A DNA stretch of 64,000 nucleotides from Gadus chalcogrammus. Lineage: Eukaryota > Chordata > Actinopteri > Gadiformes > Gadidae. A program made the translations under genes and the position numbers. A model generated the notes under the pieces. The model searched no databases. It had not been told where the DNA came from and worked only from the letters and a program-made list of their open reading frames with translations. Shown one piece after another: positions 13,656 through 35,945 of the stretch. How positions within the stretch are numbered: the stretch's first letter is position 1; each line of letters starts with the position of its first letter. Where the stretch lies: assembly GCF_026213295.1 (NCBI RefSeq), contig NC_079414.1, forward strand, positions 10,171,075-10,235,074. Reading direction: 5' to 3'.

Positions 13656-13721
13656 AATGGAACTTACTGGGTTGGCAACAGCTGCTCCAATCAGACACAA
13701 CATGATGATGGGGGCCTTCAT
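11320..13721 (-). CDS. acidic Ser/Glu-rich secretory calcium-binding phosphoprotein (SCPP1-like)
   Basis: Exons (minus order): 13668-13721, 13223-13270, 12819-12875, 12565-12609, 12410-12448, 12254-12304, 11320-12135; 1110 nt, 369 aa. All introns are phase 0, the SCPP hallmark. Exon 1 is a complete signal peptide, MKAPIIMLCLIGAAVANP. Exons 2-6 are short and rich in Ser, Glu and Asn (SSESSESLESNSEDK, for example), full of SxE sites for the Golgi kinase Fam20C. The last exon holds about 100 residues of SSES/SSESSQS repeats and ends in an acidic tail with EEEYFFQDIGDD. Such proteins bind calcium or hydroxyapatite in bone and dentin matrix. Lying beside sparcl1 and lacking an RGD, it fits scpp1 better than spp1 (osteopontin). 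A DSPP/starmaker-like label is an alternative; the exact orthologue is not proven. Confidence 0.85.
13604..13650. repeat. (GT)n microsatellite beside a splice donor
   Basis: About 23 GT units. On the minus strand it starts about 18 nt after the GTAAGT donor of the signal-peptide exon of the acidic SCPP. Confidence 0.95.
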
Positions 13722-13872
13722 CCTAGAATGAAGAAGAATCAATACAATTAGACTGAAACGTCATCTGTTAACTCCATAGCAGCATGTAGAACTCATCAAC
13801 TAAGTCAACTACAATAAATGGAATGTTTGTATCGTGTCAACTCTCCAACACAACACATAAACGGACAAGTAC

Positions 13873-14050
13873 CTTGTTCTTGAGTATGGCTGATATATCA
13901 CAATGAGGAAAATGGTCCTTCCTTGTAGTAATAAGAGTTTAAATAAAGACGTGAAGATCCCGTATTATGCTGTGTATGGAATTCTAGTACTGAGACTGGA
14001 AGATCCTAGAGTTGTGATGTTGCGAGGGGCGAGCAAGGTCTATATAAATG
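13873..14050 (-). promoter_or_regulatory. promoter and noncoding exon 1 of the acidic SCPP
   Basis: On the minus strand TTTATATAG (about 14040-14048) is a TATA-like box. About 140-170 nt downstream, AACAAG|GTAC near 13873 is a good donor for a noncoding first exon, as is usual in SCPP genes. The exon start is inferred from TATA spacing. Confidence 0.5.
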
Positions 14051-14119
14051 TACCAGAAACCTCAATTAAGACGCTTGCATCACTTCCTCCTGGGAAGGAG
14101 GGCTGAAGGTGCGCTTGTT

Positions 14120-14525
14120 CCGGAAGCCCAACACAAAAACCACACACAGACAACCACACACATATAGACAGCCACGTACACACAGACACACCCACACACA
14201 GACAGAGTCACACACATATAGACAACCACAGACACCCTCCCGCCCAAACACATGCAGCATACATGCACAGACACACACATTTATAGGCACACATAAACAC
14301 ACACAATTACGCATGCACAAACCACCGCTCAGACACACATACACATGAATGCAGCAATCACATCTGTACGCAAATAGATTCAGTCACAAATCTAAAACAC
14401 AAACATACACACACACAGATCTATACACGTATAAAGAAGTACACACACACATACACATAAAGACAACCACAGACATACACAAAAACACACATACAGGCAC
14501 AGGCATGTATATTCATTCACACATA

Positions 14526-14592
<67 letters not shown>

Positions 14593-14645
14593 ACCATAAG
14601 GGCATACACAGACACATATATACATCTCACTTCAGACGTATTCAA

Positions 14646-14742
<97 letters not shown>
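14120..14742. repeat. compound (CA)n-rich repeat block
   Basis: ACACAGAC/ACACATAC-rich sequence expands into pure (CA)n at about 14529-14590 and 14648-14740. Open frames across it, on both strands, are artefacts of the dinucleotide period. Confidence 0.95.
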
Positions 14743-17190
14743 GTAATCCAGCCAGCGTCTCCACCCCCTCATGGCTGGGACGTAGAGCATGTTAAGGTTT
14801 AAACCATAGGCTACAGTTTGTGGAGAAAACACCACGCACCCACACAAAGAGGAGGTTCAGCCCAGTGTTTAACTACATCAAACATCTTGACATATCTTTC
14901 TTTATTGTAGTCGGGTGAATTATCCCAGTTTTCAATCATACATATTTTTGTGGTTGTTGCAAAATGCTAAGGCCTGTAAGCTTGAGACTTCACAACAGAA
15001 CCACAAAATATGGTGAGCTGTGAGGTCAATGCCTTGGTCCAGTCCTGCAAGCAGCGAACATACTGTGTGTTTTGAATGGGCATGTTGCTTTTCGTTTCCT
15101 GTGGAAGTACTTATATGGTAAGGTTGAAGAAAAACAACAGAGGGAATTCTCCGTTTAACTTCCGATATGAACTATGTAAATAGAACATGTAATTAGGCCA
15201 AATTCTCACTCGTCTGGAGCTGTCCAGGAAACCACAGCTACCGGTTCGCTGGGATGCAATGGTTGAACGTAGGGTGGAGTGAGTGGGAGATAATTGATGC
15301 TGGGCTCACATGCCCCAGTGAACTGTTTACACATTCACTCACCATGTTTCGCCATTTCGAGATATTTGTCGAACTTGGATGTTTTGAGGTTTTGTTGTCC
15401 TTTCGTAACGGAAGGTTCAGGACCATTGCGACCCTTAACATTCTTCCTGTAGGCTATCTTGAAGAGTATCTAAGACTATCCTTTTTCATTAAGAAATATA
15501 CAAACATAGAATATGTGCAGTCATATCATTGATGTTTCATTCTTACGTAAGGTTGAAATTTGCCAACATATTAGTTCAGAAAGAAGCTTCTGACCGAGAC
15601 TTTGTTGTAGAGCGACATCTAGTGGAATAAATTGGGACTTATATTTGTGATGAAACAGTTCTTGTAATGTAACTCAAAGAGGTTACATTATAAGTTATAA
15701 CCTCTTGTTATAACCGTAACCAAATAACAATTGGATCTCTTTAAATAACCTCATCTTTAAACGTGCTTGTGAATTCTAGTGGTAGACACCTTTTTATTTG
15801 TGTAGGAATTTTTTGCTGTCAATCGAGACCCCACCCTTATTTATGTATGTGTGTGTGTCACTGTTCCTTTGTGTCTACCTAATAACCTAATAAGTGTGTA
15901 TGTGTGCATGCACTTTTATGTTTGTGTGTATGTGTGTTTGTGCGTGCATGCGGCTGTGTGTGTGTGTGTGTGTATATGTGTGCAACTTTGGTATAAGTCT
16001 ATCTTAGCATGTGCTGGTGTACATATATGTGTGTGTGTGTGTGTGGGTGTGTGTAGGTTTGTGTGTGTATGCATGCCTTTGTGTATGCATGGCTTTGTGT
16101 ATGCATGCGTGTGCCCGTGTGTGCGTGTGCATGTGTGTGTGAGGAGGTAATGGTGAAGGAGGGAGGGTTCAGATAGTGTAATACTGTGCCAGGGGTACGA
16201 CCGCAAGTCTTCAGAGACTCCACACAGGACTAAAACACCTGAACCTATCTTGGTAACTTCTAACCTCAGGTAACGTTACTACCAGCACTTTACATTAGGG
16301 GAAATTATGTATTCTCAAAGCAATATAACAAAGAATAGTGGATGGTTAAATGTGTGACATAATTTCTTGCTATCAAATAGCTTTTTTTTGTTTTTCTTTA
16401 TTTCTTTCATTGACATTGATGTGTTTTTTGGTTCTTGCTTCATGTAATATAGGCTTGATAGTTAAAAAGTTATGTAGATGAAGGTCGATGGGAAAAGGTA
16501 TGGACAATCTGCAAAAGTGATGACTAAGTCATTGAACTCCCCTTCCAAACACAAGCATAACATATGTCCTAGCCTATATTTGTAGGCATCTGTTCATTTC
16601 CATTTAATTTAATACAAGTGTCCTGAAAAGGACTTTCCAAAGAAGAAAATATGTGAATCGTTGAAAATGTGATCTTGATAACGAGATGTACATTGCAGAA
16701 TACGATGCACACAATAGTTACGATACGATTTGAAAGATTAACCACTTTTTGATATAAATGTAAATTCTAAATCCTGTTGCCTACAAACATGTTTGGAGCC
16801 CTGCTGGCTTGCCGCGCTACACTTGGCATGCGCTGGGACATCTGTTTTTTCTCCATCTTCGATCACAAAACGTTTGTGTACTCAGTCCACTTGTTTCCAG
16901 TCTGGTAGCTGCTGCTATTTGCACTAGTCCCTACCAGCCCTGAATGGGACTGGTGCATCTAACGGGCCCGTAGCCTTGGCAACAGAGCAGGCTAATCCCA
17001 GGGCTTGACTTTGCATGGTTGTGTATGCAGAATACAGATTCCACCGGGAAACTTTATTTTGAAAAGTATGGGTCTTATTCATATTACAGAATACAGAATA
17101 TGGAATATGTTTCTTATTATATTTGCCTGTGTTTTTTATTGACTTTTTATATTAAAGTTACTGGTACTTGTTACAGAAGTTTTGTTGTTG
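14743..17190. other. intergenic region upstream of sparcl1
   Basis: No coding exon recognised. A TG-rich degenerate repeat lies at about 15845-16140, and an imperfect palindrome around GAGGTTACATTATAAG lies near 15677. A noncoding first exon and promoter of sparcl1 are expected somewhere here, but I cannot place them with confidence. Confidence 0.5.
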
Positions 17191-17199
17191 TTTACAGGT

Positions 17200-24576
<7,377 letters not shown>

Positions 24577-25437
24577 GTGCCCTCAAGTACTTTGCCTACC
24601 AGAGGGTCCGTTTCTCGAGTGTTGTAACAGGCAGCACGCACAAAGCGGTCAGCAAGTAGGGCACATTTAAATATGTTATCAAAAGGCACTGACAATGTAA
24701 AACGATGGCGATAATCATGGTTCTGTTGGTGCTCTGTGACCGAGGGAACGGGGTCGGGCTGCCCTTGGGGAGCCAGTGTTCTTACCCAAGTGATGTTAAC
24801 CGTATAATCAACATTCATCATTATCCACACATACAGTAATACATATAAATACATTCATTAAGGGGGTGCGTTTACAAGTGTTTGGAAAGAAAGTATTAAG
24901 AATGGAAAGAAAATATCAAAGGAAAAAAATTAAACTAGTGAAACTCAATTAGAGTATTTTAAATGTTTTTGTGCTTTGATGACACATTATTCTAGAAGTA
25001 TTTTAAGAATAAAAAGAAAGATGTTTACCATTATAAAAGTGGTAAAACTGGATTATTGTTTGTTATGGTTTCTATGTATTTTTTTCTTCTCTCTCTCTAT
25101 GTAACTTCAAGTGTTTTGTCATGCTTACGGTTCTCATTAAAGCTGGTTGGACATTTCACAGACTCGAGTGTTGTTACTGCGAATGGGTTGATGAAATAAA
25201 CACTGTTATTCAGCAGCATCATTCCCACATGACATCAAACGATGACACCCAGGCCAGCGGGCTGCCACAGTGAGAACACTAGCCACTGAGGCTTGCTTGG
25301 TTCACCAGCAAATCCTGAATAATGTTGTTCCTGGACGCTGTAAGAAAGCAGAAAATAGACGGTTGACACACTCATGGTCACCATGACCTTGCCAAAAGGA
25401 GACTACACAAACCTGTTGTGTTGCGAGGAAGCGTTCT
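24577..25437 (+). other. sparcl1: sparcl1 3' UTR and intergenic spacer
   Basis: AT-rich UTR follows the stop. ATTAAA at 25136-25141 is the likely poly(A) signal. No gene is seen between it and the next promoter. Confidence 0.6.
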
Positions 25438-25547
25438 GATTGGACATCTTAACGTGCCAGGTCCAATCAGAGTGGTGCTGTGTAAGCTGAGGTTCTGTAT
25501 AAAGGCGCCAAGGTCGAGGACGCCAGGTCATCTGTGAACCGTCCTCT
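25438..25547 (+). promoter_or_regulatory. compact TATA/CCAAT promoter
   Basis: ATTGG (about 25440) and CCAAT (25463-25467) precede TATAAA at 25498-25503. The expected start is near 25528, leaving a leader of about 20 nt before the ATG at 25548. There is no room for a noncoding exon and intron of the usual SCPP type. Confidence 0.75.
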
Positions 25548-26300
25548 ATGAGATTCACCATGTTCGGAATGCTGTGGCTCATCCTTCACACCCTTGCTCT
25601 GCTGGCAGAGGGGGGGGTGTCCTCAGGAAGTGGCGAGGTTGCCGCTGGCAACGGGGGCGGGAACAACAACAACAACAATGGCGTTGGAGGCGGTGGCGTT
25701 GCGGCCGGCATTCCTCAGAACGGCGCTGGCCTTCCTCAGAACGGCTTGCAGCCACTCATCAATCCGGCGTATCAGCTGGTTCCGGTGGGGGGGTCCTTCT
25801 TCATCCAGCCCTTCGGGAATGCCCTGGCCCCCCAGGGCCCCCAGGGCCCGGTTCGGCAGCAGCAGCAGCTGGACCCCTTCGGGCCTTTGCAGCAGGGCGC
25901 AGGGGGCTTCTTCCTGGGGCCGCAAGCTGTGAATCTGATACCCCAGTCCCAGGGTGGGGTTGTCCAGGTGGGTGCTGCCGGCGTCGGAGGGGCCCCCCTG
26001 TACACAGTGCTGTCCCAGCACGGGGGCCCCCGGGGGCCCATGTTTCTCCAGGGCCAGCAGCTCCAGCTGGTGCCATTGAACCCGCAGAACCAGATTCTCC
26101 AGAGCCAGCTGCAGCAGGGGCCGGTGTTGAGGGGGGCAGTGGGGAACGTGGCGGCGGGCCGGGCCAGGGCCAGGCGCTCGGTGGCGGCCAACCGTGGGAG
26201 GATGCTGGCGCTGGCCAGGATGGGGGCGACGGCGAGTCCGACGGGGCCGGCGGAGGAGGAGTCCTCTGGGATGGACACAGAGGAGCAGATGACCGTCTGA
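25548..26300 (+). CDS. single-exon secreted Gly/Gln/Pro-rich protein, function unknown
   Basis: I do not recognise this gene. A 250-aa frame starts at an ATG placed correctly behind a TATA box and ends shortly before AATAAA (26406-26411). The N-terminus is a strong signal peptide (FGMLWLILHTLALLAEG, about residues 5-21). Next come a Gly/Asn-rich stretch with six Asn in a row, the paired repeats IPQNGAGLPQNG, and a Gln/Pro/Gly-rich body with PQGPQGP, QLQLVPLNPQNQ and FFLGPQAVNLIPQ. Near the C-terminus RARARR|SVA fits a furin-type site and is followed by a short basic then acidic tail (AEEESSGMDTEE) with SxE-like residues. Location in the SCPP cluster and the Gln/Pro composition suggest a SCPP-like matrix protein, but the lack of introns is atypical. 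It may be a retrocopy, an intron-loss gene or an unrelated secreted protein. Confidence 0.7.
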   Translation: MRFTMFGMLWLILHTLALLAEGGVSSGSGEVAAGNGGGNNNNNNGVGGGGVAAGIPQNGAGLPQNGLQPLINPAYQLVPVGGSFFIQPFGNALAPQGPQGPVRQQQQLDPFGPLQQGAGGFFLGPQAVNLIPQSQGGVVQVGAAGVGGAPLYTVLSQHGGPRGPMFLQGQQLQLVPLNPQNQILQSQLQQGPVLRGAVGNVAAGRARARRSVAANRGRMLALARMGATASPTGPAEEESSGMDTEEQMTV

Positions 26301-26749
26301 GACCAGCATTCACTCAGACATCTGATGATTGCTTCCTGTAGGTGCCCTGATTGTTGAGTGATTTTATGTGTTTTGTGATATGAATCAACACTGTGATGAT
26401 AAACCAATAAAACATGTATATAAATGAAATTGCGTTTTCGTGTCCCATCATACTATTTAATAGAGGCTGCGTACAAAAGGCCTGGGAATATCACTGTTAA
26501 CGGACAGAGATAACTTGTATTTCGGCCATTGAGGTGTGATTCAGCATTGGTAACAGAACATGAAGTTTCTACTTGGGTAATACTTGGTCCTATTTGGTCC
26601 GATCTAATCTTCTACTACAGACCCATGAAATCCACGGTGATATACCTGATCACTCAATTATAGGCCACCATCTTGGTCAACACACATAGTAACAAACAAC
26701 CATAAAGAAAAACAGGACAAAAGCCACTTAACAGAAATGACAGTGTGGG

Positions 26750-28990
<2,241 letters not shown>

Positions 28991-29004
28991 CAGAATGTGC
29001 GTCT

Positions 29005-29112
29005 CTAATTGGCTCCCAACGATCTCTCCCAGCGATATAAGGTGTCTCTATGGATGAGCCGCCCACCCTAGTGCAGCTGAACGTGGAGTCCAGGCATCGT
29101 TGTAACTCCTTG
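29005..29112 (+). promoter_or_regulatory. promoter and noncoding exon 1 of the Met/Gly-rich SCPP
   Basis: ATTGG near 29008 and TATAA at 29036-29040 lie about 70 nt before CTCCTTG|GTATG (about 29111), a good donor for a noncoding exon spliced to 29300. Confidence 0.6.
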
Positions 29113-29309
29113 GTATGTAACGCAGCATTGGTGATTTACAGGATGTATTCTGTGATTAACAAGTGTAAACAAAGTACATGGATGTGAATGATACATTCTG
29201 TCAGATGTAGACACTGTATCTCATATTGAAACAATATTCACCAACACATGTTCTAGGCTGTGATTCAAATTTTCTTCTGACTTTTGGCAACAATTTCAGA
29301 CCGAGGATC

Positions 29310-31658
<2,349 letters not shown>

Positions 31659-31904
31659 AATAATGTTTTAATAAACTGGAGACATAATGGCTATAATTGG
31701 CTTGAAATAAAGGCTTAAAATAAAGTGACCTTATGCATGCACCATGTTTTTGGACTATCTAAAACATCCAGAAAGAATATTGAATCAAATGATTGATGTT
31801 TCTAAAGCAATTTTCTATGAATAAATTGAGCTAATTCATCATCATGAATACTGTTTTGTTTGTCAACGATTTTACTATATGTAAGTTTGTATGTGTAACA
31901 AACG

Positions 31905-31938
31905 TATTATATATATATATATATATATATATACATAC

Positions 31939-32024
<86 letters not shown>

Positions 32025-32110
32025 GTACATAAATATATACATATATATAGATACATAATGTATATATATATATATATATATACATATATACTTACCATTA
32101 TATAATATAT
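31905..32110. repeat. (TA)n repeat
   Basis: Long TATA/ATAC run between the Met/Gly-rich SCPP and odam. Open frames here are artefacts. Confidence 0.97.
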
Positions 32111-33131
32111 ATAAGTGTGTCGATAAATATATTAACACATTGTGCCAATTAAATGAAGTGAAATGAGACCCACTAATCTATAATGGACCAATGGCGCCAT
32201 CTAGAGAACAATTATCTGACTACACATTCCTCTGCGCATCACATCACAGCTCATCAAAAGATATATCTTGCTTCTTTGTGATGGTTCGAATATTAATGAC
32301 GATACTAAACACACTTTTGTTAAAAACACTAACTTTGAATACTTTATAGTTATATACAAATAAAACTTGCATATATAAAACGATATGTTCAAATATAATT
32401 GTAGTTTGTCACTATCGTTGCTGTTAAGGAAAGATTAGCTTGGCTCGAGGGCACCGGCAGGAGCCTTAACCAAGGCTCAGGTGAACCATCATATTACTAC
32501 TGAACAAGTTGAGAGCAAACCTTTCAAAATGTCCAATTTCAATTGCGACTTTTGGTTTTCAGTTATTTTGTGCACTTTTTAGTGGCTGTGAAGAACATAA
32601 ACCACAACCTGAATTTCAACCTGAATCACAACCCCTAACTCTGTAACCAGAAGACATAAGAAACAAACATTGTTAATTGAGAGACATAAGTTATCAGCTT
32701 AATCGTAAAGACCTAAAACTCACCATGTCTTGAATTTTGCAGACAATGACATCCACATAATAATATAGCCGGCCATCTCATGGCGTCACTGTCTGACCGG
32801 GCAGAGTCTACTGCAGTGATGCACGTCTTGTCTGACCTGGCAGAGTCTGCTGCTGTTATGTGCGTCTGTCCTGTTGACCGCACCATGTTTCGCCCAGACT
32901 ATAACAGTCAGGCTCCAACAGCAGATATGGACAGAATTGAAACAGGATAACAGTCAAGCAGTCACTCAGCTACAGAGCAGGGAACTCAAAAAAGGTAAGT
33001 GCATTGCATGCAACTACTGTGTTATAATATTTGGAAAAATTACTTTTAAAGGCAATGATTCCATCTCACATGTGAAACAATGTTTTTGCGATTCAAGCTA
33101 CAGGTGGTCCTAACGCTGTTATTGAAGCAAC
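32111..33131. other. odam upstream region
   Basis: A diverged tandem pair of about 50 bp (GTCTGACC-GGCAGAGTCTRCTGC) lies at about 32789-32870. CAAAAAAG|GTAAG near 32995 could be the donor of a noncoding odam first exon, joined to the acceptor CTACAG near 33103. No other gene seen. Confidence 0.45.
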
Positions 33132-35526
33132 ATGATGCTGCAGACTACTCTCGTGCTGGTTTGCCTGCTGGGTACCAGTCTATCTCTTCCAGTAAGTAAC
33201 CTCTTCTCTGTGTCGTTCATAAGGTGTTTAATAAATACAGCTCTCTGTCTTTAAGAAATGGTCAGTAATGTGCCTCTCATGATATTTCATAGATGAGGAT
33301 AGGAATCCTTGCAAGCAACAGCAATGAGGTAACGTTACTATGATATCTCATCTTTATGGGCTGTTTCTCTCATTTAAGACATAAAACAACAATACAACAT
33401 CAACATTGCTCTTTCACACGTTTTTAGATCCTGAGATTCAATGGGCTGACTCTGGCGACCCTGGGACAAACTCAAATGCAGGTAACGATCCAAAGTCATA
33501 AATTCAGTTACCAACGGGTCTTGCCTTATTCATAAGTTAGATAATGGCGCTTGCTAACCTTATACCCATGTTACATTTACCCGTAACAATGAATAGCACA
33601 AAAGCCTTTGTGATGGCAACCACATAGAGCGGCAAAACGGAATGTTTACTCTTTGTTCTGGTCCGTCTCCTCCAGGGATCTTCCATGCTTCCCCCCTACG
33701 TCTTCCAGCAGCAGCCAGAATTGATGTACACGCCCCAGGTGGTCAACCTCAACCCTCAGATTGGGAGCCCCTTCGGCCCCCAGGGCCCCCAGTTCATGTA
33801 CCCCAACCAGGGCACCCAGCAGCAGTTTGTGTACCCTCCCAACCAGGGCAGCCAGCCGCTGAACCCAGTGTACCTCCCCAACAACCAGCAGGACCAGCTC
33901 GGGCCCCTGGCCCCCAACGCCCCCTCAGGGCCCCAACAGCCGCAGAACCCAGTGCAGGTAGGTGTCTGTGGTTGTGTTGTACACCTGGTGTTCATGTGAC
34001 TACTCCACCAATGAGTGTGGCTGGGAGTGCATGATTTTTAAGCTGTGTGTATTCATACATGTGTAATTCAATTTGTTTGTTTGTGTGTGTGTCTTGGTTT
34101 GCACGTGTGTTCGTGCCTTGGCCCCTGTGTTTGTGTGTTTGTGTGTGTGCTTTGGTATGTTTATGATCATCCGTAGATGACCCCACAGTTCCAGTACCCT
34201 GTGTATGGATATCCCCAACAACAACCGAACATGCAGGTAAGGAGGAAAAATCCTGTAAAAATCCTGTAAAAATCCTGTCAACATCCCCTGCCCCCATGAG
34301 ATCTATCTCACTTCTAAATCCTTCTAACTAACCGTTTCCGCAGGGCTTCCCTTACTACCTGACCCCCTACGGCTACCCCCAGAGGAACCCCATGGTGATG
34401 CAGCCCAACCAGGGCCAGGTGAACCAGTTGAACCAGCCGAACCAACAGACCCCCCTGGACCGAACAACGCAGAAACCACAGCTCCCCCTGCAGGTGTGGA
34501 CATGTTGGTTCGGAGCGTCTTACAGGGGATTTTAGCTGCAGGCTCAGAACTTCAGCCTACACAGTCAAAAACACGCAACCTCAGCAGTGGTGATAGGTTT
34601 CAGAAACAACAGATACATTGGGGACCACAGGAGCATGTGCGAGGGGCGGTCTCAAACGTTGTCAGAACCCTTATCACGCTTGACAACTCTGGAGATGTAT
34701 TTTAGAAGGAAGTAGCAGACTTCTTGTGTTTCCCAGAGAATTGGATGAATTGATATTAGGGGTCAGTCACCCTTCAAAGGAGAGCAGAATCCTGAACACC
34801 TCCTGAAGAAAAGTGTGCATCAGATGTTAAACACCAGCTACTTTGAGCATGAATTGTGATTGGCTGATGTCCTTGAGTTATGTAACACAAAGAAAGTGTG
34901 ATCCACATAAAGTACAGGGTAATAGAACTTGGTTGGATAGTGCTGACTTTGACTTGAGTCTAGAGTTTAATTAAAATAGATCAATCTATTTGGATGCTCA
35001 AATTCCAAAGTGTAGTGTAAGAGTGTCTTGCTCTGGCCTCCATGAGGATTTTCTGCAATCTTTCAAAGACACCATTGGTAGGAAATTTCAGTTTGCTGTC
35101 GTTTTTGTGTAGTTAAACATACTATATTTCTACCATTTTCAGCAGTCTTTCCAGCCAAACGCACCAGTAGACAAGGTGAGTGATGTTGCAGGTAGAGGAA
35201 GGATTTGTCTGATTATATACCATGGTTTTCATTCTCATTTCATTGTGAGTATGATTATATAGAAGTGTAACTATGATGTCATCAACAGACACGGCAGGTC
35301 ATGACTCAGAAGGAGACGTTTACGTCTCCTCCTGAAAACCGCGGCGACGCGGTCGGGCCTGGTATCGATGAGGTAAGAACTGTGATTTTCACAGTAAAAG
35401 TCCCCTCTAAGTATGCTTTTATTTGTACCAAACATTCTATGGACAATCCGTCTTCAATACTAACACAAGCTTTCTTTTATATCTCAACAGGGACACTCAA
35501 ACTTCCCTTTCCTGTTTGAGCCATAA
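33132..35526 (+). CDS. odam: odontogenic ameloblast-associated protein
   Basis: Coding exons: 33132-33191, 33293-33328, 33428-33481, 33676-33957, 34177-34236, 34344-34493, 35143-35175, 35289-35372, 35491-35526; 795 nt, 264 aa, all phase 0. ODAM is secreted by ameloblasts and junctional or tooth epithelium and helps bind the mineral surface. Exon 1 gives MMLQTTLVLVCLLGTSLSLP. The next exon has ASNSNE, matching the SNSNE block of known ODAMs and containing an SxE site. The body is Gln/Pro/Asn-rich (VVNLNPQIGSPFGPQGPQ, QFQYPVYGYPQQQPNMQ). The acidic tail ends NFPFLFEP. AATAAA at 35667-35672. The long exon and terminal features fit ODAM better than other Pro/Gln-rich SCPPs, though sequence conservation is modest. 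Confidence 0.8.
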
Positions 35527-35945
35527 AAAGATAGTTGAGGGAAGGTTATACTGTATGTGCACGGCCATAGTGTCTGGAACAGCTATGCAAAAAAGAACCT
35601 GAAATGGTATGAGGTGAAACTTTGTACTGTCTTCTTCAGAAGTCTGCACTGTATTGAAAGTTGGTAAATAAAGAACTTTGTAAACGCTGAAGGACTTTTT
35701 TAATTTGATCAAAGTCACCATGCAAGCAAACAAAAGGACATAATTATATCAGTAATCATTCGACACAAGACGCTCCAGCTGAAATGAATGCACATCATTT
35801 CCATTTCAGCATTTTGAGAAGGACCATTGTTGACTTCTCCCTGCAAGGTTTGGGGAACAAGAGAGATAATTAGCTCGATGATACATGATGATGCATGGTA
35901 TCAGTGTAATTATATTAATCAAAATAACTTTACCTTATAGCCAAG

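Noticed and set aside
11320..13721. Osteopontin (spp1)
   Set aside because: No RGD and no osteopontin-like N-terminus; the position beside sparcl1 fits scpp1 better.
14349..14847. Open frames of His-Thr or Cys-Val repeats, also at 21028-21620, 26654-26999, 31040-31420 and 62020-62576
   Set aside because: They arise from (CA)n/(GT)n repeats, which have no stop codons in any frame.
25574..26407. Four overlapping 170-255-aa frames against the single-exon gene
   Set aside because: High GC leaves all frames open. Only the 25548 frame has a promoter, a signal peptide and a poly(A) signal in register.
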